Of a stretch of DNA of 64,000 bases, positions 1 through 7,028 are shown one piece after another. Made by a program: the position numbers and the translations under genes. This DNA comes from Peribacillus frigoritolerans (GTDB lineage Bacteria > Bacillota > Bacilli > Bacillales > DSM-1321): assembly GCF_030676415.1 (NCBI RefSeq), contig NZ_JAUUTW010000003.1:274066-338065 (forward strand), given 5' to 3'. Positions within the stretch are counted from its first letter, which is position 1. Each line of letters opens with the position of its first letter. A model generated the notes under the pieces. It saw nothing but the letters and a program-made list of their open reading frames with translations. It was not told where the DNA came from and did not search any database.

Positions 1-177
1 TCCCTCGGCATCATCGGACTGAGTGGTATGGGCATGATATTCCCCCTTCATCCATCTGCCTCCCGGATTTGTCTGATGGTCTTCTGCATCTTTTGCAGCA
101 ACCGCGCCCGGAAGACCCTGAAAAAGGATGGCCATGCATAGAACCGATACTGTGAAAGCCCTGAACTTATTAATCAT
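1..177 (-). CDS. Secreted PHP-domain metal hydrolase, 5' end only
   Basis: The window edge cuts this gene after 59 codons. Residues 1-28 form a signal peptide: Lys/Arg near the start, a hydrophobic core and an AVAA-type cleavage site. The mature part then reads W-M-K-G-E-Y-H-A-H-T-x-x-S-D-D, the first metal-binding motif (HxH...SD) of PHP-domain phosphoesterases, here of the secreted CehA/McbA-like type. A GGAGGTG Shine-Dalgarno lies 9 bases before the ATG at 177. The family uses two or three divalent metals to hydrolyse phosphoesters; the substrate cannot be inferred from this fragment. Family call from the motif only, fairly sure. Confidence 0.65.
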   Translation of the reverse strand, partial: MINKFRAFTVSVLCMAILFQGLPGAVAAKDAEDHQTNPGGRWMKGEYHAHTTQSDDAEG

Positions 178-364
178 TTTACCGACACCTCCATATATTG
201 AAATAATGTTGAACAAGCTAATTTTATTGTAAAAATATTAAGAATCCGTTTGGGGTGAGTATGGTTTATGTAAATGAAATGATCGGTTCGCTTCCATTAT
301 GTATTTTGGGGCGGTGACAGCGGTTTGGAAGTTGAAAGGGAAAGAAGGGGGAGGGGCTTGAAAC

Positions 365-402
365 AAAAAAGGTTGCAGAGAAAACTTCCTTTCTCTACAA
401 CC
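365..402 (-). terminator. Intrinsic terminator
   Basis: The arms GGTTG-C-AGAGAAA and TTTCTCT-A-CAACC pair around a six-base loop. On the minus strand the stem is followed by six T. It would end transcripts coming from the decayed gene at 428-738, which suggests that gene was once expressed. Confidence 0.7.
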
Positions 403-427
403 TGCAACAACTATTTTGCCGTAAATA

Positions 428-738
428 TCATTTAGCTTCGAGTAGATTGATATGATCTACAGTTTGATCTTCACCAAAAATGAACCCAAGTTCATAATTT
501 CTTGTCCTTGTAAATGTAGTTGATTTCATTCGTATTGGAAATATGGCTTATTTCGTCAGCATTGCCGAGTTGTTTTCCTAAAACTTTAGGTGTGATGCTA
601 CTTTTCCACAATTTTCTTACATGAAACATTTCCTTGATGCTCAATTGGATTGTTTTATTATGGTGGAGCATCAGGGAATATGGTTGGGTTGTCTACTAAA
701 GAGAAACTATTTGAAAACCGCTCCCCGGAGCTCCAGGT
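428..738 (-). pseudogene. Decayed gene remnant, family unknown
   Basis: Three consecutive minus-strand segments look protein-like but lie in different frames. The first (about 738-675) contains SLVDNPTIFPDAPP. The second (671-492, 59 codons) contains KVLGKQLGNADEI and TNEINYIYKD. The third (about 530-428) contains RNYELGFIFGEDQTVDHINL and ends in a stop. None has a ribosome-binding site. A gene-like terminator follows at 365-402. The pattern fits a gene broken by at least two frameshifts. I do not recognise the family, and chance open frames remain possible. Confidence 0.35.
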
Positions 739-900
739 TTATGGATCAGGGACAATTCACAGCCTTTCATCATGTGAAAATGGCTGGACTGCGTGACTTA
801 CACATTTAGAGAATATATAACCAAGATTATAGATTTGATTAGGGCGGAGCTGTTTTTGAACTCAGGTTATAGTCAATGAGGGATGTTTCATGCAGTCGGA

Positions 901-935
901 AAAATGAAAAGGGTGCTTCACCACGATGAAGCACC
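901..935 (-). terminator. Terminator of the DinB-family gene
   Basis: Perfect 9-bp stem GGTGCTTCA / TGAAGCACC with a six-base loop. It is followed on the minus strand by a T-rich run, 17 bases past the stop codon of the DinB-family gene. Confidence 0.85.
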
Positions 936-951
936 TTTGAAAATGATGCAG

Positions 952-1422
952 TTAATCCCAAACGCTGATTCTAGGGACTCCAGCAGTTCTTAAATAGTCC
1001 AATAATTGACCAGTATGTACCGACTCATGATAAGCGATTCTTAGCAACATGTCTCCTAAATCCCTGATATATCCTACATCAGAGCGATCAATTTTAATAT
1101 TGGATAAGTCGTTTTCGCTGAAGGATATGATTGTTTCCAAAAAATCACGCCTGTAAGGTTCAGCAAAGTTTAATTCCGCTTCTACAGAGATAAGTGGCTG
1201 TTTTTCATATGGTGATTCATAAACGGGTAAGCTGCCTTGATTTTTAATAGATAAATGATAGTAATGCTCACTATCAAGGACATGTCTAACCATTTCTAAA
1301 CAGCTCATTGCCTTGTCGTCCGGTTTCCAATGGAGTGTGCCTTTAGGTATTGAAGTCCATAGTTTAATGTTTCTTCTTCTAACCTCTTCCAGATTTAAGA
1401 TGATTAGTTCTATCGATTTCAT
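952..1422 (-). CDS. DinB superfamily protein
   Basis: 156-residue four-helix-bundle protein of the DinB/YfiT superfamily. The three metal-ligand histidines of the fold are visible: H47 in RHVLDSEHYY, then H132 and H136 in AYHESVHTGQL. Members include thiol-dependent transferases (bacillithiol S-transferase-like) and damage-inducible proteins of unknown role; activity cannot be assigned here. The ATG at 1422 is chosen because AGGGGAG precedes it by six bases. The longer frame, starting ten codons upstream at 1452, has no ribosome-binding site. Single-gene unit with its own terminator. Confidence 0.8.
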   Translation of the reverse strand: MKSIELIILNLEEVRRRNIKLWTSIPKGTLHWKPDDKAMSCLEMVRHVLDSEHYYHLSIKNQGSLPVYESPYEKQPLISVEAELNFAEPYRRDFLETIISFSENDLSNIKIDRSDVGYIRDLGDMLLRIAYHESVHTGQLLDYLRTAGVPRISVWD

Positions 1423-1551
1423 AGTATCTCCCCTTTTAGCAGGTATACACACACTATAGCACGAATGAATGCCGGAAATATGGAATCATTTTGAAAATAT
1501 AGAGAATTTAACGATCAACTTGAGGTAGTTAATTTATGGCGTATTCCTTCT

Positions 1552-1590
1552 GTTATCTATAGTGCCGCTCCAGTTAATTCAATAGATAAC
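1552..1590. repeat. 9-bp inverted repeat
   Basis: GTTATCTAT (1552-1560) and ATAGATAAC (1582-1590) are perfect reverse complements separated by 21 bases. They lie upstream of the DinB gene. This could be a binding site or a loose hairpin; there is no T-run, so it is not a terminator. Confidence 0.5.
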
Positions 1591-1671
1591 CGTATGCTAT
1601 GCCAGTTTTTACTGGTTGCCATTTTTAAAAAGTGATCTTAAATTGCAAGTGATGGGGGTTTTAAAGAAAGG

Positions 1672-1800
1672 TTGATGAGACGACCGGGAAAATGCCTATA
1701 ATCCGTGTAGAATTTACAGGCGATTTCATTCCCTAGTTTTGTAAGGAGGAACACATGATTCATATATCCGTATAATACTAATATCTCTTATTAGTATTAT
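1672..1800 (+). promoter_or_regulatory. Orphan leader-peptide and hairpin (attenuator-like)
   Basis: The elements come in the order expected of translational or transcriptional attenuation. First is TTGATG (1672-1677), 19 bases, and a perfect TATAAT (1697-1702). Next are AAGGAGG (1743-1749) and, five bases on, ATG at 1755 opening the six-codon frame M-I-H-I-S-V-stop. Last is a perfect 12-bp stem (1772-1783 with 1789-1800, loop TCTCT) whose 5' arm overlaps the leader stop codon. Only about four T-rich bases follow, so it is a weak terminator at best. No downstream plus-strand gene remains for it to control. The layout is directly visible; the regulatory role is inference. Confidence 0.45.
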
Positions 1801-1938
1801 TATCAGACAGAGAAGGCCAGTTAATGAAGGGTAAAACAGATGAATGATTCGTATTAGTTGTGCACTGTATTACAAGATTAGAATGTATTTTGATCGATCT
1901 TTCTTCTTATTTACGCTATAAGCTTCAAGAGACCCTTC

Positions 1939-2355
1939 TTAAATCAGTGATTGAATTAGAATGTCATCATGATAAATTAAAATCGGTTTAAAACCAAGGG
2001 CTCTAAACTTTTGTAATGCTTCAGGGTTATTTTTGTTCACGAAACCGGACACTACAAGGATCCCTTTTTTTCTCACATAAGTTACTAGTTCTGGTAAAAG
2101 GGATTGCAAAATTCCCTTTCCTCTATATTTCTTGTCAAGTACTACATAATTAATATGAGCCACTTTATATAAATAAAGATTATAACAAAGAAATCCTACT
2201 ACTTTACCTTTATCATTACAAATCACGAGTACCTTGTGTGACTTTTTCAGAATTTCATTCACTTTATCGGACGAAACCCGAAAATTTTTTACCGTAATAT
2301 CCGTTAATTTCTTTATATCCTTTTTAGGATTCCAGTCTCGAAAAAAATACATCAT
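1939..2355 (-). CDS. GNAT-family N-acetyltransferase
   Basis: 138-residue protein with the GNAT fold. A central beta-strand segment (VGFLCYNLYLYKVAHINYVVL) leads into the acetyl-CoA pyrophosphate loop Y-R-G-K-G-I-L at about residues 78-84, the family's R/Q-x-x-G-x-G/A motif. The C-terminal part NPEALQKFRALGFKP is the usual final helix and strand. Such enzymes move an acetyl group from acetyl-CoA to an amine; the substrate is unknown. AGGAG lies five bases before the first of two adjacent ATG codons, so either could start. Monocistronic. Confidence 0.85.
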   Translation of the reverse strand: MMYFFRDWNPKKDIKKLTDITVKNFRVSSDKVNEILKKSHKVLVICNDKGKVVGFLCYNLYLYKVAHINYVVLDKKYRGKGILQSLLPELVTYVRKKGILVVSGFVNKNNPEALQKFRALGFKPILIYHDDILIQSLI

Positions 2356-2458
2356 AACTTCTCCTTTTATCTCTATTAGATATAACAGTTATTCACTAGA
2401 AATATATAGCCGGTACATGTAAATACATAACCAAAATTCAGAAAACTGGATTCAACAC

Positions 2459-2490
2459 GGAATCCCTTTAGATTAGTCCAAAGGGATTCC
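2459..2490. repeat. 11-bp perfect inverted repeat
   Basis: GGAATCCCTTT (2459-2469) and AAAGGGATTCC (2480-2490) pair around ten bases. It lies just beyond the terminator of the small gene at 2516-2701. It lacks a T-run on either strand, so it may be a second weak transcription stop or a protein site. Confidence 0.5.
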
Positions 2491-2500
2491 ATGTTAATCT

Positions 2501-2551
2501 TAAAAAAGCAACCTTCTAATTTTCAAATTCTTTGACAGAAGTGGGTTGCTT
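2501..2551 (-). terminator. Terminator overlapping the 3' end of the small gene
   Basis: On the minus strand AAGCAACC (inside the coding sequence) pairs with GGTTGCTT, which is followed directly by TTTT. The inner CTTC/GAAG pairs extend the stem. The stop codon lies within the loop side, so the terminator is partly coding. Confidence 0.6.
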
Positions 2552-2701
2552 GATAGAAGTAGGTTCCTTAATTGAAGTACCTCTATTATTGTTTAATAAA
2601 TTTTCTAAGACTCTTCTCAAGGCAGACCTAAGGCTGCTATTGCCATTTCCAGAATTGCTATTTCCAGAATTACCAGTTCTTCTTAGCTTTTTGTTTGACA
2701 C
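2516..2701 (-). CDS. Small Asn/Ser-rich protein with a TSIKxP tail repeat
   Basis: 61 residues, not recognised. After a basic start (SNKKLRRTG) comes a GNSGNSNSGNGNSS stretch. Then follows an amphipathic helix (LRSALRRVLENLLNN) and three near-copies of TSIKxP (TSIKEP, TSIKQP, TSVKEF). The GTG at 2701 is preferred because AAGGGG precedes it by nine bases; the upstream GTG at 2734 has no such signal. A dedicated terminator follows. The low-complexity composition resembles small coat or exosporium proteins of spore formers, but that is only a guess. Confidence 0.5.
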   Translation of the reverse strand: MSNKKLRRTGNSGNSNSGNGNSSLRSALRRVLENLLNNNRGTSIKEPTSIKQPTSVKEFEN

Positions 2702-2924
2702 TGAAATCATCCCCTTTGTTTTATAAATTTCCACATTACTAAATTATGTGTTAATATTCCTTTTTGCTTGGACAAGTTCACCAATTGCACAGTGGTATGT
2801 TATGTATTCTTGCTACTATTTAATGTAATAATATGGTATAATTTTGTGAATTACTTCACATAAAAAGGGTATCACTCGTTATTATTCGTACTATCTAACT
2901 CATAAACGAAAGAGGGTTGGTTAT

Positions 2925-3815
2925 ATGCTGAAGAAAGTGGTTTTAGCTGGAGGGACTGGTTTTGTCGGTCAATACTTTGAAAAGCATTTCAGGAATTTGG
3001 GATATGAGGTAAGGATCATCTCCAGGCAAACCCCGCATACTGGCTGGGAAGATAAAGAAGGAATAATTGAAACGATCGATAATTCGGATATGTTAATCAA
3101 CCTAGCAGGAAAAACGGTCAATTGCCGCTACAATGCCAAGAATAAGAAAGAAATATTGGATTCACGAACTGATACGACTGAAGTGCTGGGTAAGGCGATT
3201 GAACAATGTGAAAATCCTCCTTCATTATGGATAAACTCAAGTACGGCAACGATATACAGGCATGCTGTAGATAAACCAATGACGGAGGAGGATGGTGTAA
3301 TCGGTTCAGGCTTTTCTGTAGATGTTGCGAAAGCGTGGGAGCGCTCATTTTTCGATTTCCGATTACCTAAAACGAGACAAATTGCTTTACGAATCGCCAT
3401 TGTATTGGGAGATGGGGGAGTGATGACCCCGTATAGGAATTTGGTTAAATTCGGACTGGGAGGCCATCAAGGATCAGGAAGTCAGAAATTCAGTTGGATA
3501 CATATAGAAGATTTATTTAACATTGTCCTTTTTCTGAGAAAGAATCAGGAGTTGAGCGGGGTGTTCAATTGTTCATCGCCGCATCCAGTAACAAATCGTG
3601 AATTGATGGCTCATTTGAGAAAGTTCATGAATATTAGGATAGGACTGCCCTGTCCAACACCCATGCTTGAAATGGGGGCTTTCTTTATGGGGACCGAAAC
3701 GGAATTGATATTAAAAAGCCGGTGGGTCATACCTGAGAGATTGGAAAAAGCGGGGTATGCATTTAAATTCCATCATCTTGATGAGGCTCTGGAACAGATA
3801 CTGATGAATTCTTAA
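2925..3815 (+). CDS. TIGR01777-family NAD-dependent epimerase (YfhF paralogue)
   Basis: 296 residues. The N-terminal Rossmann glycine motif GGTGFVGQ sits at about residues 9-16. INLAGKTVNCRY (about 58-69) and the SSTATIYRHA segment match the extended SDR family TIGR01777 (SDR39U1), to which B. subtilis YfhF belongs. A second member is encoded at 28672-29592, so the window carries two paralogues. Members bind NAD(P) but their substrate is not established. GAGGG lies before the ATG at 2925. The aminotransferase gene follows on the same strand 62 bases later, so the two may be cotranscribed. Confidence 0.85.
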   Translation: MLKKVVLAGGTGFVGQYFEKHFRNLGYEVRIISRQTPHTGWEDKEGIIETIDNSDMLINLAGKTVNCRYNAKNKKEILDSRTDTTEVLGKAIEQCENPPSLWINSSTATIYRHAVDKPMTEEDGVIGSGFSVDVAKAWERSFFDFRLPKTRQIALRIAIVLGDGGVMTPYRNLVKFGLGGHQGSGSQKFSWIHIEDLFNIVLFLRKNQELSGVFNCSSPHPVTNRELMAHLRKFMNIRIGLPCPTPMLEMGAFFMGTETELILKSRWVIPERLEKAGYAFKFHHLDEALEQILMNS

Positions 3816-3877
3816 AATAATCGAGATTGATTGCTATAATGATAGATAGAAAATCATTAATGGAGGGGAATAGTAGA

Positions 3878-5056
3878 ATGAATATGACTCCATCCGAAAA
3901 AGTCGGAAGATTCACAACAGGGATATTTTCAGAGTTGGCGACCCGCAAGCAGGATGCAATGAAACGAGGGCTGGATGTTATTGATTTGAGTGTAGGAAGT
4001 CCGGATTTACCACCGCCTGATTTTGTAGTGGATACGCTAGTGAAGTATGCGCAGGATCCCAATTCCTACGGGTATACGTTAAAAGGTACGCCTGAATTCC
4101 ATGAGGCAGTCCGGTATTTTTATCGGATGCGTTATGGGGTGGAGCTGGATGCAGAAAGGGAAGTCCTCCAACTGATGGGATCGCAGGATGGCCTTGCACA
4201 CTTGGCAACGGCGATGATAAACCCTGGAGATTATGTGCTGGTGCCAGATCCGGGATATCCAATTTATGAAGCGAGTGTAAAGCTTGCCGGCGGAATCATT
4301 CATCCGATGCCGCTTACTGCCGAAAATGGATTCCTGCCGCAATTCGACGGTATTCCGGATGAAATAGTGAAAAAGACCAAAATGATGATCATCAGTTATC
4401 CAGGAAATCCTGTCACTGCCCTTGCTGATGAAGCTTTCTTTTCGGAAGTCATAACATTTGCGAAAAAGAACGAGATCATGGTGGTTCACGATTTTGCTTA
4501 TTCCGAGTTGATTTTTGATGATCATCCGCAAATTAGTTTTATGTCCATTCCTGGTGCCAAGGAAGTGGGGATTGAATTTAACTCACTTTCCAAAACTTTT
4601 AATATGGCCGGCTGCCGCATTGGGTATGCAGTGGGCAATCGAGAGGCGCTGAACATCCTGGGAACGCTGAAATCACACATCGATTATGGGGTTTTTTATC
4701 CTATTCAAAAAGCTGCCGAGATGGCGTTAACTTCCAATCTTTCGCTGCTATCCGAACAGGTTAAGGAATACCAGTCCCGACGTGATGCCTTGATATCAGG
4801 ACTTGCGGAAGGGGGATGGCATGTGCCGAAAACCGCAGCTACCATGTTTATTTGGGCCCAAATTCCTGTTGGCTGGAAATCACGGGATTTTGCCTATGCA
4901 TTGATTGAAAAAGCAGGGGTAACGGTCGTCCCAGGCGATGCTTTTGGGAAGCAGGGTGAAGGGTATGTCAGGATGGCCTTGGTCCAGCCGGCCGAGAGAT
5001 TGACAGAAGCTGCTGAACGGATCAGATTGTTTTTGGAGGAAAAAATTGGAGTTTGA
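3878..5056 (+). CDS. PLP-dependent class I aminotransferase
   Basis: 392 residues, fold type I aminotransferase close to the LL-diaminopimelate/aspartate aminotransferase-like (DapL/PatA-like) group. Visible are the substrate and cofactor motifs SVGSPDLPPP, PDPGYPIYE, the conserved SYPGNPVTA, and the Schiff-base lysine in NSLSKTFNMAGCRIGY. These enzymes transfer an amino group from an amino acid to a 2-oxo acid through pyridoxal phosphate in the cytoplasm. The substrate cannot be read off; lysine biosynthesis or aspartate family are candidates. ATG 3878 is chosen for GGAGGGG nine bases upstream; the frame opens 17 codons earlier without a ribosome-binding site. A terminator follows. Confidence 0.85.
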   Translation: MNMTPSEKVGRFTTGIFSELATRKQDAMKRGLDVIDLSVGSPDLPPPDFVVDTLVKYAQDPNSYGYTLKGTPEFHEAVRYFYRMRYGVELDAEREVLQLMGSQDGLAHLATAMINPGDYVLVPDPGYPIYEASVKLAGGIIHPMPLTAENGFLPQFDGIPDEIVKKTKMMIISYPGNPVTALADEAFFSEVITFAKKNEIMVVHDFAYSELIFDDHPQISFMSIPGAKEVGIEFNSLSKTFNMAGCRIGYAVGNREALNILGTLKSHIDYGVFYPIQKAAEMALTSNLSLLSEQVKEYQSRRDALISGLAEGGWHVPKTAATMFIWAQIPVGWKSRDFAYALIEKAGVTVVPGDAFGKQGEGYVRMALVQPAERLTEAAERIRLFLEEKIGV

Positions 5057-5086
5057 AAAATCCAGCATTTAATATATTCAGGTTTT

Positions 5087-5127
5087 AAGAACGCTCGATC
5101 ACGGATCGGACGTTCTTTCTTTTTATT
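5087..5127 (+). terminator. Terminator of the aminotransferase gene
   Basis: Outer arms AAGAACG / CGTTCTT and inner arms CGATC / GATCG around ACG, followed by TTCTTTTTATTTT. Confidence 0.85.
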
Positions 5128-5146
5128 TTCCCATTTTTATGGGGCA

Positions 5147-5287
5147 GTGACTACCAATTCAGCTATAGAGGCAGAAGCTTATTTTCTAAAGCAAGGAATC
5201 AACTGGCACGCTGAGGAGTATATAGAGCTTGAGGAAGTTGTTACTTACTTTGAGGCGCTCTCTAGTGTTTTAAAAAAACTACTTTGA
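5147..5287 (+). CDS. Possible 46-residue acidic small protein
   Basis: A GTG-started frame of 46 codons with a protein-like, strongly acidic and amphipathic composition (IEAEAYFLKQGINWHAEEYI, then LEEVVTYFEAL). It ends 13 bases before its own intrinsic terminator at 5301 and begins after the terminator of the preceding gene. These two terminators bracket it as a separate unit. The ribosome-binding site is poor (GGGG, two bases before the GTG). It may instead be the 3' remnant of a longer gene. Family not recognised. Confidence 0.35.
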   Translation: MTTNSAIEAEAYFLKQGINWHAEEYIELEEVVTYFEALSSVLKKLL

Positions 5288-5300
5288 AGTTTAAGAGAAG

Positions 5301-5327
5301 GTCCATCCTCGGATGGGCTTTTTTATT
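5301..5327 (+). terminator. Intrinsic terminator
   Basis: GTCCATCC / GGATGGGC with a tight loop, followed by TTTTTTATT. It lies 13 bases after the stop of the 46-codon frame and upstream of the holin gene. Confidence 0.8.
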
Positions 5328-5458
5328 GTTATGAATACTAGAGCGATAGATTATTAATGGAATTGCCGAACGTAAAAAGGACAAGCCGCATAATATATAG
5401 CAAGTTCGCAACAATCTTCAATGAAGCGGACTTAATTTGATAGAGAGGGGGAAAAGCA

Positions 5459-5731
5459 ATGATCAACTGGAAAGTGCGTCTTAAGAATCCGACGTTTATA
5501 TTCACGGTACTCCTTCCTGGGCTATTATTATTGGCGCAGATGGTTGCCGCGTTCATAAACAATTTCATTACCCCTATAGGCTTTACCATTACTGATGATG
5601 CATTGAACGGGGCTTTAGGCATCATTAACTTCATAGCGCTTACATTCTTTGGGGTCGGCGGTGTGGTCGATCATACCACTAAAGGTCTAAGCGACAGTGA
5701 GAATGCTCGACAATACAAGGATCCTAAGTAA
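5459..5731 (+). CDS. Phage holin, phi LC3 family
   Basis: 90 residues. It begins MINWKVRLKNPTF, typical of the phiLC3-type holin (Phage_holin_1) family. Two membrane spans follow (about residues 13-34 and 51-68), with a charged tail (KGLSDSENARQYKDPK). Holins oligomerise in the cytoplasmic membrane to release endolysin or, when domesticated, to aid protein export or cell lysis. GAGAGGGGG lies seven bases before the ATG. No capsid, tail or integrase genes are near. The next plus-strand gene encodes a cell-wall-hydrolase-like protein, but a strong terminator separates them. Possibly a domesticated or remnant phage gene. Confidence 0.8.
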   Translation: MINWKVRLKNPTFIFTVLLPGLLLLAQMVAAFINNFITPIGFTITDDALNGALGIINFIALTFFGVGGVVDHTTKGLSDSENARQYKDPK

Positions 5732-5769
5732 TGGGCACTATTCTTTCATATATTGAAGAGTAGAATATA

Positions 5770-5822
5770 CCAGATAACACCGTACTAGTTACAAAACGGT
5801 GTTATCTGGTTATTTGTTTTTT
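5770..5822 (+). terminator. Strong terminator of the holin gene
   Basis: Perfect 14-bp stem CCAGATAACACCGT / ACGGTGTTATCTGG with a T-rich tail (TTATTTGTTTTTT). Confidence 0.95.
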
Positions 5823-5927
5823 GGCAGAGATGATGATGGCCGAATTAAAAATGATTTTTGGTCTGAAAACCGAAATGCAACATACATTTAAAATTGTGGT
5901 TCATTTTCAGTTTGGGGAGGAAAAAGA

Positions 5928-6407
5928 ATGAGTTATAGTTTACCAGTTTCAAAATGGTTTGCAGCCATAGTTTTAATCGGAGCATTATTGACGGCATTCA
6001 TATTCAGTCCGGCTAATGCTTCAGCCTCTATCAATTATGGTGATGAAGTTGCCGCTTTGGCAAAGAAGCAGGTGGGAAGCAAATATAAATATGGGGGGAC
6101 GACACCAAAAGGATTTGATGCTAGCGGTCTTACCCAGTATGTATATAAAAATGCCGCCACAGAAATGAAGATTCCAAGAACGAGTGCGGAACAGTATAAA
6201 ACCGGAAAGGCCGTGAAGCAAAAAGATTTAAAAGCGGGAGATTTGGTCTTCTATGCGACAGGTAAGAAAGGGCAGGTCTCTTTTGTGGGAATCTATTATG
6301 GAAATGGTACATTTGTCGGAACCACCACCAAAGGAGTCAAGGTGGTCAAAATGAGTGATAAGTATTGGAAAGAAAAATATATAGGGGCAAAACGAGTCAT
6401 TAAGTAA
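5928..6407 (+). CDS. Secreted NlpC/P60-fold protein lacking the catalytic triad
   Basis: 159 residues. A signal peptide spans residues 1-32 (hydrophobic FAAIVLIGALLTAFIF, cleavage near ANA-S). A single NlpC/P60 domain fills the rest. Family landmarks are intact: KYKYGGTTPKGFD, SGLTQYVY, PRTS, LKAGDLVFY, VGIYYGNG and the closing YIGAKRVIK. The catalytic positions are changed. The nucleophile Cys of D-C-S-G-L is Ala65, the His of S-H-V-G-I-Y is Phe119, and the third-site His of F-I-H-A is Gly131. Active members cleave gamma-D-Glu-(meso)Dpm bonds in peptidoglycan; this one should only bind. A good GGAGG sits eight bases before the ATG. Confidence 0.85.
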   Translation: MSYSLPVSKWFAAIVLIGALLTAFIFSPANASASINYGDEVAALAKKQVGSKYKYGGTTPKGFDASGLTQYVYKNAATEMKIPRTSAEQYKTGKAVKQKDLKAGDLVFYATGKKGQVSFVGIYYGNGTFVGTTTKGVKVVKMSDKYWKEKYIGAKRVIK

Positions 6408-6437
6408 CAATCTGATGTTCATATGAAAAAAGTCCAG

Positions 6438-6471
6438 CAAAAAGAGCATCGAAAAACCGATGCTCTTTTTG
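6438..6471. terminator. Bidirectional terminator
   Basis: AAAAAGAGCATCG / CGATGCTCTTTTT around six bases, with T-runs on both strands. It serves the NlpC/P60 gene (plus) and the GDYXXLXY gene (minus). Confidence 0.9.
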
Positions 6472-6491
6472 CTAGTCATCTCCGGGGTCCA

Positions 6492-7028
6492 TCATTCAAT
6501 GATGATATCCGTTAAAACAACATGGCCATTACGAACCTTTACTACGGCCACTGAAGGATTGGCCAATGCGTCCTTCTCCATTTCCTTTGCCTTTTCTTCG
6601 GATGCGAAATAATTGTCCAGACCGTATCTGATCTGAATGGTTTCAGCATTTTGCAGGTCATATGGGATTTCCAATTCCCCTTTTAGGTAAACGCCTTTGC
6701 CGGGTTTTTCTTTTGTTACGTAATCGACATCGTATAGTCCATCAGTGTTTTGTTTTAAACGTACATATACCTTTTTATAATCACCCATATTTCTTGTATT
6801 GAACTCGGTTTTAATCGAGTCATCGACTTGTGATGGCTTAACGGATTCAATTTCGTATTTCAAAGCCACATAGCTTCCCCTAAACAAGTCAGTCGGGTCG
6901 ACCGGGGCTGTTTTGATCTTGATTACATCACCTGTCATTGTTGTCCAGACAGGAGGAAACGCCAAGACTAATAGAATCAAGACTGGTATGGAAAATACGA
7001 TGAGTGGCCGGAATGATGGATTACTCAT
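6492..7028 (-). CDS. GDYXXLXY-domain membrane-anchored protein
   Basis: 178 residues. One N-terminal membrane span (PLIVFSIPVLILLVLAFPPV) is followed by an extracytoplasmic domain with the family's signature region D-L-F-R-G-S-Y-V-A-L-K-Y, a variant of GDYxxLxY. The family is regularly encoded beside DUF2157 or DUF4401 membrane proteins, as here; function is unknown. ATG 7028 is chosen because GGAGGGGAACTCA precedes it. The frame could extend 34 codons upstream but would then overlap the DUF2157 gene more. The ATG overlaps the end of the DUF2157 gene by 8 bases, suggesting translational coupling. Confidence 0.8.
   Translation of the reverse strand: MSNPSFRPLIVFSIPVLILLVLAFPPVWTTMTGDVIKIKTAPVDPTDLFRGSYVALKYEIESVKPSQVDDSIKTEFNTRNMGDYKKVYVRLKQNTDGLYDVDYVTKEKPGKGVYLKGELEIPYDLQNAETIQIRYGLDNYFASEEKAKEMEKDALANPSVAVVKVRNGHVVLTDIIIE

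Larger units (their letters stand above)
178..951. other. Gene-poor stretch with decayed sequence
   Basis: No convincing intact gene is visible on either strand. The stretch holds an intrinsic terminator at 365-402, out-of-frame coding remnants on the minus strand at 428-738, and the terminator of the DinB gene at 901-935. The plus-strand reading frame at 621-809 has no ribosome-binding site and looks like chance. Confidence 0.5.
1423..1938. other. Intergenic stretch with two inverted repeats and an orphan leader
   Basis: No gene longer than a few codons is seen. The stretch contains an inverted repeat at 1552-1590 and a promoter, Shine-Dalgarno, six-codon peptide and hairpin unit at 1672-1800. 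After the hairpin no plus-strand gene follows: the next gene, the GNAT gene, runs the other way. Confidence 0.5.

Noticed and set aside
2459..2490. Second terminator for the small Asn/Ser-rich gene
   Set aside because: The stem is good but no T-run follows on either strand, so it is listed only as an inverted repeat.
5459..6407. Holin plus lysin cassette of a prophage
   Set aside because: A strong terminator separates the two genes, the wall-hydrolase-like protein has lost its catalytic triad, and no other phage genes are present.
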